Source of the DNA: Candidatus Woesearchaeota archaeon
GTDB taxonomy: Archaea > Nanobdellota > Nanobdellia > Woesearchaeales > JAHWIC01
Assembly: GCA_019322485.1 (NCBI GenBank)
Contig: JAHWIK010000019.1
Coordinates: 16,345 to 80,344 of the forward strand
Length of the DNA: 64,000 bases
Direction: 5' to 3'
Under the pieces are notes generated by a model. It saw only the letters and a list, made by a program, of their open reading frames with translations, was not told the DNA's origin and ran no database searches. The translations under genes and the position numbers were made by a program. This document shows, piece by piece, positions 35,168 to 44,357 of this stretch. The number at the start of each line of letters is the position of its first letter. Position 1 is the stretch's first letter.

Positions 35168-36331
35168 TTATTCAAGGATATTATCAACTATTTCAGCAAC
35201 ATGCGGACCTTTAGCTGTAGCAGCAGTCAATCCAGGAGACTCATTTCCTGCCAGAGTTATTAATCCTGGAAAACCTTTATCACTTTCTTCTCTTACGATA
35301 AAATCTGGTTCTCCTTCATCATCTGGTCCTTTAAGTTTTGGCCTTATTCCGGCTTGATCCGGGCACAAATCATCATATTCTAAGAAAGGCAAAACCGGCT
35401 TTGCTAACTCAAAAAATTCCTGCTGATGTGAAGGATCAACACTATAATCCGCATCTCTGCCTATATAGAATGCATTAGGTCCTAGTTTTAATCCTGCTAT
35501 TTCTCCAGTTTCTCTATCTAGCTCTAAAGTCGCATGTACACCAAGGCCATGTGCTTCTGGTACAGGATAGATTAAGGAGTTTAGCTTTCCTCTATGCCCA
35601 TTAACCCTAAAGTATTCTCCTTTGCAATAATGTTGCCTATAGCCTGCTGCATCAACATCAATTCCAGCCATCTGCGCAACTTCATCAGCCTTAAGCCCAG
35701 CTGCATTTATCAAAACCCTAGTTGTATATTTTTCAATAGATCCACCACCCTCTTTTACTGTTATTTCATAACCGCCATTTATTTTGTCAATTCCTATGAG
35801 TTCTGTTTCATAAACAACATCACCGCCTTTGCTTTTTGCTTTTTTCAAGAAATACTCCATTAACCCGTGGGAATCAATAATCCCTGTTAACGGAGACCAA
35901 AGAGCAGCAACTGCTCTTACATTTGGTTCTCGCTTTTGCAGCTCTGCTCCAGAAATGATTCTCAATTTCTCATCATCTGGTCTGCCCTCATCAACACCAT
36001 TCTCCCTGCCTCTTTTCAGCCTCTCTTCCAGAACTCCAACCTGGTCTTGACTAGTTGCAACGATATACTTCCCTATATTCTTGCCATGCACATATCCATT
36101 CTTAACTAATTCGTCAAGCAAATCCCTTCCTTCTATACAAAGTCTTGCCTTTAATGAACCAGGAGTGTAGTGTATTCCAGCATGTTTAACCTCGCTATTC
36201 CTGCTGCTTGTCTCCATGCCAAACATACGGTTTTTCTCAATAACATAAACAGCTCTTCCATCATTAGAAACCTCTGAAGCTACAGCTAGACCATCAACTC
36301 CTGCACCTATTATAACAATATCTAGATCCAT
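35168..36331 (-). CDS. FAD-dependent oxidoreductase, L-2-hydroxyglutarate oxidase-like
   Basis: 387 aa. The N-terminus has an ADP-binding GAGVDG (residues 9-14) with IEKN at the end of the second strand. It then has the LhgO/YgaF pattern: SSRNSEVKHAGIHY, PGSLKARLCIEGRD, GKYIVATS, SPLTGIIDSHGLMEYF, and the C-terminal PDQAGIRPKL and VAEIVDNILE. Known members oxidise L-2-hydroxyglutarate to 2-oxoglutarate. The substrate here is by homology only. It has its own copy of the shared operator and is leaderless. A metabolic repair or signal-clearing role beside an LDH/MDH-like protein is speculative. Confidence 0.85.
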   Translation of the reverse strand: MDLDIVIIGAGVDGLAVASEVSNDGRAVYVIEKNRMFGMETSSRNSEVKHAGIHYTPGSLKARLCIEGRDLLDELVKNGYVHGKNIGKYIVATSQDQVGVLEERLKRGRENGVDEGRPDDEKLRIISGAELQKREPNVRAVAALWSPLTGIIDSHGLMEYFLKKAKSKGGDVVYETELIGIDKINGGYEITVKEGGGSIEKYTTRVLINAAGLKADEVAQMAGIDVDAAGYRQHYCKGEYFRVNGHRGKLNSLIYPVPEAHGLGVHATLELDRETGEIAGLKLGPNAFYIGRDADYSVDPSHQQEFFELAKPVLPFLEYDDLCPDQAGIRPKLKGPDDEGEPDFIVREESDKGFPGLITLAGNESPGLTAATAKGPHVAEIVDNILE

Positions 36332-36356
36332 GTAGGGCAGATGGCCTTTTCACGCG

Positions 36357-36389
36357 ATTTAAACGTATGTTGTAGCGGTCACCACAACA
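36357..36389 (-). promoter_or_regulatory. Shared operator + TATA box (site C)
   Basis: On this strand: TGTTGT-N7-GCTACA (36389 to 36371), 7 bp, then TTTAAAT (36363 to 36357). The ATG of the oxidoreductase gene at 36331 lies about 29 nt from the TATA centre. Confidence 0.78.
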
Positions 36390-36391
36390 AT

Positions 36392-37921
36392 CTAAGTCAC
36401 AGATTCTAGCCTTCTTATCTTTTCATCATATTGTTCAACAACAGCTGTCATAGTTGTTCTGATAGTTTGCTCTAATTCCTTCACTGCACTAACATACCCA
36501 GCTACTGACTCCTGCAGATAACGATTATCATTCCATCTATCATGAGTAGAAGGATTATAGTGCAATCGTAGAGCCCTAACAGTGTCTACCTTATCATCGT
36601 CAATGCCGCCGCTTTGGACTGAATCCAGCAAAGAGTAAACCCCTTGCAGCTCTTCTTTTATTGAGGTAGTATCAGTATCTATCCCGTTTTTTGTCTCTTT
36701 GGTCTGGTTTAACAAATCAATGTAACCATCAATATTGCTTCTCCAATCAGTTACTGCTCTAGCTACTTGGCTTTCAACGCCCCCCTCATCTAGAAGGGCA
36801 GTCAAAATAGCCCTTTTCCTTTTCAGATAGCCAACATCCTGGTCAATGTCTGTTGATGTTGGTTGATGCTCTGCATCAATTTCTGCTTGACTCAAAACCA
36901 ACTTGTATAGCTTATCTCTAAATGCAGCAGTGGAGTCACGGTATCTCAAGACAGCCTCATGGAGGTAGATCACACCATCATGAGAATCGTACTTAGCAAC
37001 CGGCGTTGATCTCAGAGTTACTGCTATCTGTGCTAAATCGTCCAATGAAAGGTCTCCCTCCCTCAGGTCATAAACAGCTTGAGAATAATCTGACAGCTTT
37101 TGTGTAGCAGCTACTATGCGCCCCTTAATCTTACTAACCTGGTCAAAATTAGTGAGGACATAGTCTATATCCTCATTAAGACCCTTAATTACTGCTAGCC
37201 CCTGATAGTAACCGGACTCATGACAATCTCTCACAGCTTTGCTCTTACGCCATCCATTCCTTGTCTCATCTTTTAGCGCTCTTAATTCTTTTAATGGATC
37301 TTCTGTTGAGTCAACTGACAGGTACCTTTTAAAGAACAAGGCAATTGCCTCATCACATCTTCCGACCTTCTCTCTTACAAGTGCATAGTCTGCAAATGTT
37401 TTTTCTGCTTCAGCATCTATCTTTAAACCTCTTTTTTTAGAAGCTTTATGGACAACAGCATATTCATCTGCTATTTTGTCCATTGACTCCCTTAAAGGAG
37501 GGCGTTTGTCAACATTGTCTTTGCTCCTATCAAACTTCCCGTTCTCTGCAACAAATCCCCTTTGCAATAAAACCTGCCTCTCCACAAGATATTCATCTAA
37601 TTGGCTGGATAGCCCCATCACTTCAGCTGACTTTGACATATACCACCTGTTGGGATAGCCTAGCTTCAGGAACTCCTCAACAACACCTTCCGCATGCTCT
37701 ATCTTCTCCACAACATCTGACAAATTAATGTCAGCTGCTCCTGCAAAGTATGCTGTTGACTGGGAAAGGTCAAGGGCTGCAACCCCCTCTGTTGAATCGA
37801 AGAGCATCCTTCCCGACTCAGTGTCAACCTCATCAATTACATTCCTGGGGTTTGTTCTATGAAAGTTTTCATCAACTTGGCCCCCAGCAACAAGTTCTGA
37901 AAGTTCCTGGAATCTATTCAT
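36392..37921 (-). CDS. Long helical (coiled-coil) protein, last gene of AAA operon
   Basis: 509 aa from the ATG at 37921. The longer frame start at 37939 reads GRW through the ribosome binding site GGGAGGTGG, so 37921 is preferred. The protein is helical and acidic throughout, without membrane spans or recognisable catalytic motifs; extended coiled-coil-like stretches lie around residues 150-210 and 380-470. The ATG overlaps the stop of the upstream ATPase gene, so it is translationally coupled. It is likely a structural or adaptor subunit for the ATPases. No family recognised. Confidence 0.75.
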   Translation of the reverse strand: MNRFQELSELVAGGQVDENFHRTNPRNVIDEVDTESGRMLFDSTEGVAALDLSQSTAYFAGAADINLSDVVEKIEHAEGVVEEFLKLGYPNRWYMSKSAEVMGLSSQLDEYLVERQVLLQRGFVAENGKFDRSKDNVDKRPPLRESMDKIADEYAVVHKASKKRGLKIDAEAEKTFADYALVREKVGRCDEAIALFFKRYLSVDSTEDPLKELRALKDETRNGWRKSKAVRDCHESGYYQGLAVIKGLNEDIDYVLTNFDQVSKIKGRIVAATQKLSDYSQAVYDLREGDLSLDDLAQIAVTLRSTPVAKYDSHDGVIYLHEAVLRYRDSTAAFRDKLYKLVLSQAEIDAEHQPTSTDIDQDVGYLKRKRAILTALLDEGGVESQVARAVTDWRSNIDGYIDLLNQTKETKNGIDTDTTSIKEELQGVYSLLDSVQSGGIDDDKVDTVRALRLHYNPSTHDRWNDNRYLQESVAGYVSAVKELEQTIRTTMTAVVEQYDEKIRRLESVT

Positions 37922-39446
37922 TTTGGTCCACCTCCCCAAAAAGGGGTTTTTCTGTTGAAGTTATCGCCGGAGATAGGTCTGCAACAAAGGTTTGCTTGCC
38001 AGTGGAATAATCAAGGACGAATATCTTATCATCCTTGACCTGCCTTCCCAGCCATTCTGCCACCTTATCGCCATAATCCTCCATCAACGGGCTCAGGGCA
38101 GGGTCAGTTGAGATTACCTCCAGCCCTTTTCTGTAGCACTGCGCCCAGTCAGGCTCTGGGATATGCTCAAAGTAATCAAGCTCTGAGTTTTCTTCTCCTG
38201 GTTCAAGTTCCTGAGCATGGTCCTTTCTCTGTGAGAATTCCTTCAATGTCTTTATGAACTCCCCAAAATAAGCCCGGAATACTGTGATGTGGTCCTGCAC
38301 CTCTATCAGCAAATATGTCTGGCCGTCTATATCAACCTGGGTCCTATTGTTTGCATGAAACTTTGCGCATGCGTCAAGCAGGGAGTAATAATGGTCCACA
38401 TAGCCCACTGACTTTTGCGTCCTTGGTATCAAGGAGCTTATGTACTCTGCAAAAGGGTCTATAACCTTGACCCCATCCATATCCATGCATTCGTATACAT
38501 GCCTTTTCAGTTTTCTTTCAAGGGACACCCTGCTTTTCTCAGAAGCGTCCAATGCATGCCTCTTCCTTGCTTTGTCGCCGTGTATCTCCTCGAGATGTTC
38601 TGGTGAGGGGTCAGTCCTGAACCTTATCAGCCTCCTGGAGCTTTCCTCATCCTTTTTGAAATAGTTTTCTAGAGCAAGGGTGTATACAATGCTTACCCCG
38701 CTCTTTATCCTGTACTCTTCTGTGCCCTTCCCTCCTCTTTTGGTGACGACCCTTGTTGCATCCTTTCCCTCTGTAAGGTCTTTTATGACTTCTATTATCG
38801 GGCTGTTTCTCTGTTTCATTGCTTTCTGGAGTTCAGGGATATAGATTACCCTGCAGCCATTAATCTTGTCTGCATCTCCAAACACAGCAAGCTTTGAAGA
38901 CTGGCCAATCCTATAGGCCCTATCCTCGACAAGGTCCATCAGCTTGTCTGTTATGAACGTCTTTCCTGAACCGCTGTAGCCCTCTACGCCGAAAGATGCA
39001 TTGTTGATTAATGCCAGAGTTATAGCGACTGCAAGGGATTCCTCCCCAACAACACCTCGATTCTTGAAATATCTTGCCACATCATATAAATTACAATCTG
39101 ATGTAGTTAGTCTGCCGTCTGGCAGGCCTGCAGTAGTTGATGCAGGAGTAGGAGTACTGATTGGAGCTTCTAACTGTGTTTCCAAGCCATTATTCCCAGG
39201 CACTGCTGCTTGTGCCTCTCCATTGAACTGGCTGCTTATCTCATCAAGTATATTTGCTCCATTGTTTGCAGAGGAAACAGCAGCCTCCGTTGATAGAGGT
39301 GCATCCACCTTGGACCTATCCACGTCCGTACGGACTGAGAAAAGCGGAGTTCCTGCCCCCTCATTTTTCCTTGCCAAAAAACCAAAATATTTTTCCCAAA
39401 GCTCTCTTCCAACATCTGATGTAAGGGGGTTTTTCCTAATTGTCAT
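37914..39446 (-). CDS. P-loop ATPase (AAA+-like)
   Basis: 510 aa from the ATG at 39446, behind AGGTGATAAAC; the longer in-frame GTG is inside that motif. Walker A is GYSGSGKT (residues 156-163). A Walker-B-like strand CRVIYIPELQ lies about 40 residues on. VTKRGGKGTEEYR and SSRRLIRFRTD resemble the sensor and arginine-finger regions of phage-type helicase or MCM-like ATPases. The N-terminal 110 residues are low-complexity with Pro/Thr/Ala repeats. The C-terminal 200 residues are helical and acidic. Substrate unknown. It lies between the VWA gene and the helical gene in one operon. Confidence 0.75.
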   Translation of the reverse strand: MTIRKNPLTSDVGRELWEKYFGFLARKNEGAGTPLFSVRTDVDRSKVDAPLSTEAAVSSANNGANILDEISSQFNGEAQAAVPGNNGLETQLEAPISTPTPASTTAGLPDGRLTTSDCNLYDVARYFKNRGVVGEESLAVAITLALINNASFGVEGYSGSGKTFITDKLMDLVEDRAYRIGQSSKLAVFGDADKINGCRVIYIPELQKAMKQRNSPIIEVIKDLTEGKDATRVVTKRGGKGTEEYRIKSGVSIVYTLALENYFKKDEESSRRLIRFRTDPSPEHLEEIHGDKARKRHALDASEKSRVSLERKLKRHVYECMDMDGVKVIDPFAEYISSLIPRTQKSVGYVDHYYSLLDACAKFHANNRTQVDIDGQTYLLIEVQDHITVFRAYFGEFIKTLKEFSQRKDHAQELEPGEENSELDYFEHIPEPDWAQCYRKGLEVISTDPALSPLMEDYGDKVAEWLGRQVKDDKIFVLDYSTGKQTFVADLSPAITSTEKPLFGEVDQNE

Positions 39447-39460
39447 GTTTATCACCTGTT

Positions 39461-41119
39461 CTAAGTTGCATAAATCTCACCTGACTTTTTGATTGTAAGG
39501 TCATCTAGGTCTGAAAATGAGCGGGTTGGAATGACATCGTAACCAATCTTCTTCAAAAGCCTTGTTTCGTCTCCAGGGCTGGTGCTGAGGAATATTGAGC
39601 CTCCTGCTTTGCATGTAGCAAGGGCATCTGCAAGATAACCTGCCTGTGCATCAAGGTTGGCTATCTGGGTGTCTGTTATGACAAGTATGTGCGTTGGGCG
39701 TTTGTGCCCCCTTACTGCCTCAAGCATTTGCTCTCCGGGTATCTCTGTGCCGCCGCCGAAGTAATGCGACAGCGCATCATCAAGCGATTCATTGGAATAG
39801 GTGAAGTCCTGGAAAACACATTCTGACCTCGATGAGAAGTTTATTACCCCAACCTGGCAGCCAGCGTCTAAAGCGGTTTTCTTTGCTATCATTGCTGACA
39901 ATAAAGCATATGAAAGTGATTCTGAAGGATTGTCCATACTCCCGCTAGAATCAATGGCAATAAGCAAATCAGGATTATCTTTGCCAAAGGTTGATGAGAT
40001 TCCCTCTGCATAACTCCACCTGTAAAGAAATGCTGGGTTAAGGAAAGGGTACTGTGAAAGGCTGTATTCAATATCTGCTTCATGCACTCTTTCTAACTCG
40101 CACCTTACAGGTGTTTCCTTAAAGCGGTCTCCAGACCTGGAAGTGACATCAGGCATCTTTAGGGCGTAGGATTTAACTAAATCACGATAGAACCAGATTG
40201 TTGTCTGCCTGTCTGTGCCAATGCCAAGCCCAGCAAGAACCCGCTTGTACTGGTCCTGGCCAAGTTCATTACCTAAGCCGCTAAGCTCTTTCTGAAAAAA
40301 CTTCTTTTGCTGGTCTGGTGTTGCCTTATCCGGAGAGTAAGGCAGGAAATCCTTAACATCGTGGCTGTCAATTAATGGGGCTTTTCGGGGGGTGTTGTTT
40401 TGCTGATGTTTTCCCTGTTTTGGCTGGCTTGATGCCGCAGCAGAACTGCCTTTGCCGCCTTTGCCAGCTGCAGACCCAGAACTACCGCCTGCATTACTCT
40501 GTGATTCTTTATCTAAATATTCCTTTATTGCCTTTGCAAATTCCTTTATTGAATCAGGCCATTTCTTTGAATTGTATGCGCTATCCTTTAATATATCACT
40601 TAGCTTTTTAGCGTCATCTCTTTGTTTTTCATTAAGGCTTGTTCTTGTAGTCCTTTTTCCAATCATCCCTGCAAAGGTCTCAATATAAAAGTCCCATGAC
40701 TTGGATGGTTGCCCCCCCATTGATAATCTGTCATATACTGCAGCTATGCTCCTCTCCCCTTTCCTGAATAAATCATAATTGCAGAGAAGGTCCGAAAAGA
40801 GGTTCTCAACCAATTTCGCATCTTCTATGCTGCCTAAAACAGAGTCTGCATGAGCTACAAGCCTCACATAATTTCTCAGCGAATAGGGGCATAGCCTATA
40901 ATGCTCTACCTCATGGCCTTCAACAGGCCTCAATAAATCAGAACCAATCCTCCTTTCAAGGTTTCGCTCGTTGATCCTGATGTTTTTTGATTTCATACTT
41001 ATCCCAGCTATCTCATCCTCCATTCCCTCCTCTGCAAACTCCGGCTCGTTTAGCCCCGGAGCTCCCAAAAACCTCCTTACCTGGTTCCATGTTGCTTGTT
41101 TTACTTGCTGCGCTATCAT
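39461..41119 (-). CDS. VWA-domain protein (CoxE/ViaA-like partner of MoxR)
   Basis: 552 aa. The C-terminal von Willebrand A domain (about 383-545) has an intact MIDAS: DSSGS (390-394), T458 in GGGTEIPGE and D483 in ITDTQ. The N-terminal 200 residues are helical, and residues 205-245 are a Gly/Ser/Lys/Gln-rich linker. VWA proteins are usually encoded beside MoxR AAA+ genes (RavA-ViaA, CoxD-CoxE, NorQ-NorD), where they act as a chaperone pair. Here the MoxR gene overlaps by 4 nt upstream, which fits. No signal peptide is seen, so the pair is cytoplasmic. Confidence 0.88.
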   Translation of the reverse strand: MIAQQVKQATWNQVRRFLGAPGLNEPEFAEEGMEDEIAGISMKSKNIRINERNLERRIGSDLLRPVEGHEVEHYRLCPYSLRNYVRLVAHADSVLGSIEDAKLVENLFSDLLCNYDLFRKGERSIAAVYDRLSMGGQPSKSWDFYIETFAGMIGKRTTRTSLNEKQRDDAKKLSDILKDSAYNSKKWPDSIKEFAKAIKEYLDKESQSNAGGSSGSAAGKGGKGSSAAASSQPKQGKHQQNNTPRKAPLIDSHDVKDFLPYSPDKATPDQQKKFFQKELSGLGNELGQDQYKRVLAGLGIGTDRQTTIWFYRDLVKSYALKMPDVTSRSGDRFKETPVRCELERVHEADIEYSLSQYPFLNPAFLYRWSYAEGISSTFGKDNPDLLIAIDSSGSMDNPSESLSYALLSAMIAKKTALDAGCQVGVINFSSRSECVFQDFTYSNESLDDALSHYFGGGTEIPGEQMLEAVRGHKRPTHILVITDTQIANLDAQAGYLADALATCKAGGSIFLSTSPGDETRLLKKIGYDVIPTRSFSDLDDLTIKKSGEIYAT

Positions 41120-42756
41120 TTTAGACTTAAGTAGAGTTTATTGAGTGAAGCCATCAAGGGGAATTTTACCTGTGAATCCAGTTTCGCTGCTTCTTCAAAC
41201 AGGTGTTTTACATCAGCCCTGCCAACACTTGGTTTTGGGCCGCGGCCTTCCTGGTGAAGAGCATGGGCAAAGAACAGCTGGGTTATATTCCTGTATTCAG
41301 GAAGTTGAGCGCACACCTCATCATAAGAATGATTAGTCATATCATACAGGCTCAAAACCCAGGCAATTCTATCATTAAAGTGTCTTGGCTCATCTTCAAA
41401 AGCCTTCCTTGTGCCCCTAAGCTTGAACCATGAGCCGTATGCTAAGGCATATTTTAGGTCATCCTCACTTACCCTGGTGCTGCCACGCCATGCTGCAAGC
41501 GCCTTGGAGTATGAGAATATGGTCGACAAAGACCTGGATGAAAGGTCATTCTCTGTTCTTGAGCATACATTGTTATCAGCCGTATAGTGGTCGCAGTCCT
41601 GGCATAGCGGACCTACCTTTTTGTAAAGTGTGTTTGATTTTGTCTTTTTCTCTGGAGTAATGCCAGCCATGTCACAGGTTCTTATCTCTGCTGAAAAATG
41701 AGCCAACATAGATACAAGTTCAGAAGGGAACTCTACTGCATATACTGTTTTTCTCACATCAACTAGGTCCCTCTCTGACAGCTTTACAGGAGGCTCTACA
41801 ATCTGCCTGGAATCCTTCCTTATCTTGCCCTGCCTCTTATCTGCATAGTTCTCGTATTCAAATGGGTCAAGGCTCTGGAACACCTCACCTATATCAAACC
41901 TGTCAACAAAAGGCTCTGGCAGCTCGTAGTTCCCTGAGTCAGGAGGATTTGCTGTTACAAAAAGGGGTGCTGGCCTGGCAACAATCCTCTGTCCCTGGTA
42001 TGTTGTCCAGCCGCGGTCTATCAGCTGGTAAAGTATAGACAATGTCTTAGGGGGAATCCTGTTTACTTCATCTATTATCCTGACATACTCCCTCACAAAA
42101 TCTCTCACAATAATCTTTCTTTTCTTGTTCAACATCATGATGACATCAAACATCGCAACCATCTTCTCCTCTGTAAGCTCTGGATGGCCAATTATTGTAG
42201 CCTGCTGGACTCTTCCTATAGGTAGGTTAAACACAGCGCTTGATACATACTCTGCTAAGGTTGTTTTTCCTGTGCCTGTTTTTCCAAATGCTATCATAGA
42301 GCAGTCCTGCAGAAAAGATGTTAAGAGCGTGAATGTTATCCCAGCGTTATACATCACCTTGCTTGAGTCCATTGTCTGGTTTGCTGCCACATCAAGGGGT
42401 ATTGCTTCACGTCTGCCATATACTAGTTCATTGGCTGATGGTATGAAATAGCCCCCACTGATTATTTCCCTGTACACGCCATGAAGTTTTCTCATCGAGC
42501 TGACCCTGGTTTCAAGAGAAGCAGGGGGATTGGATGATGGGACTTTCCTCGGTGCTGCTATCTTAGATGCAGTTACTGCCTGGGCTGGCCCTGCTGGTGC
42601 TGGTTTTGGAGAAGCTGCATACTGCACTCTAGGGCTGGACCTATTTGAAGTCTTGAAAAGCGAGGCAATTTCTGCTTTTCTTCTATTATAAAGTTGCCTT
42701 AACCGGTCGCTTGACATCTTGGTAAAACGTCCTCTCAGCTTTTTGCTCATCCTCAT
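41116..42756 (-). CDS. MoxR-family AAA+ ATPase
   Basis: 546 aa, longer than usual MoxR (about 330) because of a 100-residue N-terminal low-complexity extension and a C-terminal helical domain. Walker A is GKTGTGKT (158-165); Walker B is VRIIDEVNR; sensor 1 is VTANPP; DRFD gives the arginine-finger region. A CQDC with a nearby further Cys (CSRTE) suggests a bound metal, which is odd for MoxR. It overlaps the downstream VWA gene by 4 nt and the upstream AAA gene by about 70 nt, so the true start may be further in (42750 or 42717 are also ATG). MoxR proteins remodel complexes or insert cofactors. Confidence 0.88.
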   Translation of the reverse strand: MRMSKKLRGRFTKMSSDRLRQLYNRRKAEIASLFKTSNRSSPRVQYAASPKPAPAGPAQAVTASKIAAPRKVPSSNPPASLETRVSSMRKLHGVYREIISGGYFIPSANELVYGRREAIPLDVAANQTMDSSKVMYNAGITFTLLTSFLQDCSMIAFGKTGTGKTTLAEYVSSAVFNLPIGRVQQATIIGHPELTEEKMVAMFDVIMMLNKKRKIIVRDFVREYVRIIDEVNRIPPKTLSILYQLIDRGWTTYQGQRIVARPAPLFVTANPPDSGNYELPEPFVDRFDIGEVFQSLDPFEYENYADKRQGKIRKDSRQIVEPPVKLSERDLVDVRKTVYAVEFPSELVSMLAHFSAEIRTCDMAGITPEKKTKSNTLYKKVGPLCQDCDHYTADNNVCSRTENDLSSRSLSTIFSYSKALAAWRGSTRVSEDDLKYALAYGSWFKLRGTRKAFEDEPRHFNDRIAWVLSLYDMTNHSYDEVCAQLPEYRNITQLFFAHALHQEGRGPKPSVGRADVKHLFEEAAKLDSQVKFPLMASLNKLYLSLK

Positions 42757-44329
42757 CCTTTTTCCTGTATGCTATCATCTGGGAGATTATTAGCTTAGGA
42801 GTGATAGAGGATGTGTATCTTGAGACAAGTGCCCTTGCTGCCTGCAGGGTAGGGGCTGAATTAATCTGGTCTTCCTGGGATTCATCTATTCCCTGCACAG
42901 CCTTGTAGCAGTTGCTTACTACCCCCAGGATTTCCCTGCCATTAAGCCCAAGCTTGAGGGCATAAGCTCCGATTGTTCTCCAGTCATCAACCTTGACTTT
43001 TCCTGCAGAAATATCCCCTCCAAAATGAAGGGCTATAGTCTTAGCTTTTTGTTCAGCAGTTAAAGGACCAGGACAATAGATTCTCTCCAAACGTGCATTC
43101 TTAAGTGCCCTATCAATCCTGCGAGGGTCGTTGCCTGTTGCAACAATCAGATAATTGCCTGGGTTTGGGTAATCTCCATCCAAAAACCTCATCAATTCCC
43201 CAAGCTTTTGGCGCTGGTAATGCGAGTTATTTGAGGAGTCGCCTCTTGACGCAACCAAGGTGTCTATCTCATCAAGAAAGACATAATATATCCCATCACC
43301 GCTGCATATCTGGTTCAGCTGGTGCTTTAGCATCTGCACCCCGCCTTCCTGATAAGAACTTAGTATGTTGAACTTCACAATGTGAACATCTCTGCCGTAT
43401 CGCTTTGCCTTTGCTTCTGCAAGGGTCATTCCATAATACGCGCACAGAGTCTTCCCTGTTCCTGTATCACCAATAAGCAGTATGCCTTGGCTAAATCCCT
43501 TCCTTTTTCTTCCGTGCAAGTAGGGGTTAGCCCTGTCAACCTTACGGTAAGCGACAACTTTCTTAACACAATCATCTAATGTAACAAGGGCCTCCTCATT
43601 TCCTACAACATCCTTTCTGTAAACACGGTTGCCTTCAGTAAGCTTTATCGTGTCAAAGTCCTTCTTGAACTGTTCCTCTCCATCCATGAAAGGTTCTGCC
43701 TGTCCTGCTTTTTGCTGCTCCTGCTTTATACCTGCAACCCTGAAATTAGGTCCTTTGACAACAAGCCCTTTAAGCAGTTCCTTGTGTTTTGCATATTTGT
43801 CCCTTGAAGCAAGCCCTAAAAGCATATTGGACAGGTTGAAAAAAAAGTAATTAGTTTCTGAGGTTATGTTGGATGTTGTTGTGCCTGCTGTCATAAATTC
43901 AGAGTAACTCTTAAGAACCATATCAACTGCCAGATTTTCTGAGCTCTTGAAATCTATTCCACTGAAATCAGGATTTCTCCTGGCAGCAAGCTTGTTTTCA
44001 AGAGCTGCTGAATCGTTTCTGCTCCTGTTGAGCTGCATAACTGCCTGGCATGCAACATAACCTGCCATTATGTTGAGAAGTTCCCTGTCTTTCTTCCTGT
44101 TAAAAGCAAGGTTTGCTTGCAGTTCCTCATATGCTGCCAGGTATACAGCTGCAAATTTTAGTGCGATGTCTCTAACCTCCTCAGCCTTATCAATAGAGTC
44201 TGGGTTCATCACCCCAAATCTATCTAAGGATCTATCATGCATAACTGAAAGTATGCTTTGGAACTCAGAGCGGCTATAACTGCCCATCTGGTTCAGTACT
44301 ATTGCATCTAGACTGATTTGGGTTTCCAT
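42686..44329 (-). CDS. Classical AAA ATPase (PAN/Cdc48/Vps4-like core)
   Basis: 547 aa from the ATG at 44329 (an in-frame TTG at 44344 is less likely). Walker A is GDTGTGKT (287-294); Walker B is YYVFLDEID; sensor 1 is IVATGN; and DRALKNARLERI provides the arginine fingers of the second-region-of-homology type. The N-terminal 200 residues are helical and do not match PAN or Cdc48 N-domains. There is one AAA domain, so it probably forms a hexamer that unfolds or disassembles a target. It is gene two of the six-gene operon and overlaps the MoxR gene. No proteolytic chamber gene is nearby. Confidence 0.88.
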   Translation of the reverse strand: METQISLDAIVLNQMGSYSRSEFQSILSVMHDRSLDRFGVMNPDSIDKAEEVRDIALKFAAVYLAAYEELQANLAFNRKKDRELLNIMAGYVACQAVMQLNRSRNDSAALENKLAARRNPDFSGIDFKSSENLAVDMVLKSYSEFMTAGTTTSNITSETNYFFFNLSNMLLGLASRDKYAKHKELLKGLVVKGPNFRVAGIKQEQQKAGQAEPFMDGEEQFKKDFDTIKLTEGNRVYRKDVVGNEEALVTLDDCVKKVVAYRKVDRANPYLHGRKRKGFSQGILLIGDTGTGKTLCAYYGMTLAEAKAKRYGRDVHIVKFNILSSYQEGGVQMLKHQLNQICSGDGIYYVFLDEIDTLVASRGDSSNNSHYQRQKLGELMRFLDGDYPNPGNYLIVATGNDPRRIDRALKNARLERIYCPGPLTAEQKAKTIALHFGGDISAGKVKVDDWRTIGAYALKLGLNGREILGVVSNCYKAVQGIDESQEDQINSAPTLQAARALVSRYTSSITPKLIISQMIAYRKKDEDEQKAERTFYQDVKRPVKATL

Positions 44330-44357
44330 TTTAATCAAATTCAAAAAAAGAAAAAAA

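Noticed and set aside
37750..38010. Open frames on the strand opposite to the AAA operon
   Set aside because: They are shadows of well-supported minus-strand genes and have no ribosome binding sites.
41116..42756. Frameshift at the overlap of the MoxR and AAA genes
   Set aside because: Both frames keep full domain sets and the overlap contains usable start codons, so a normal overlapping pair explains it.
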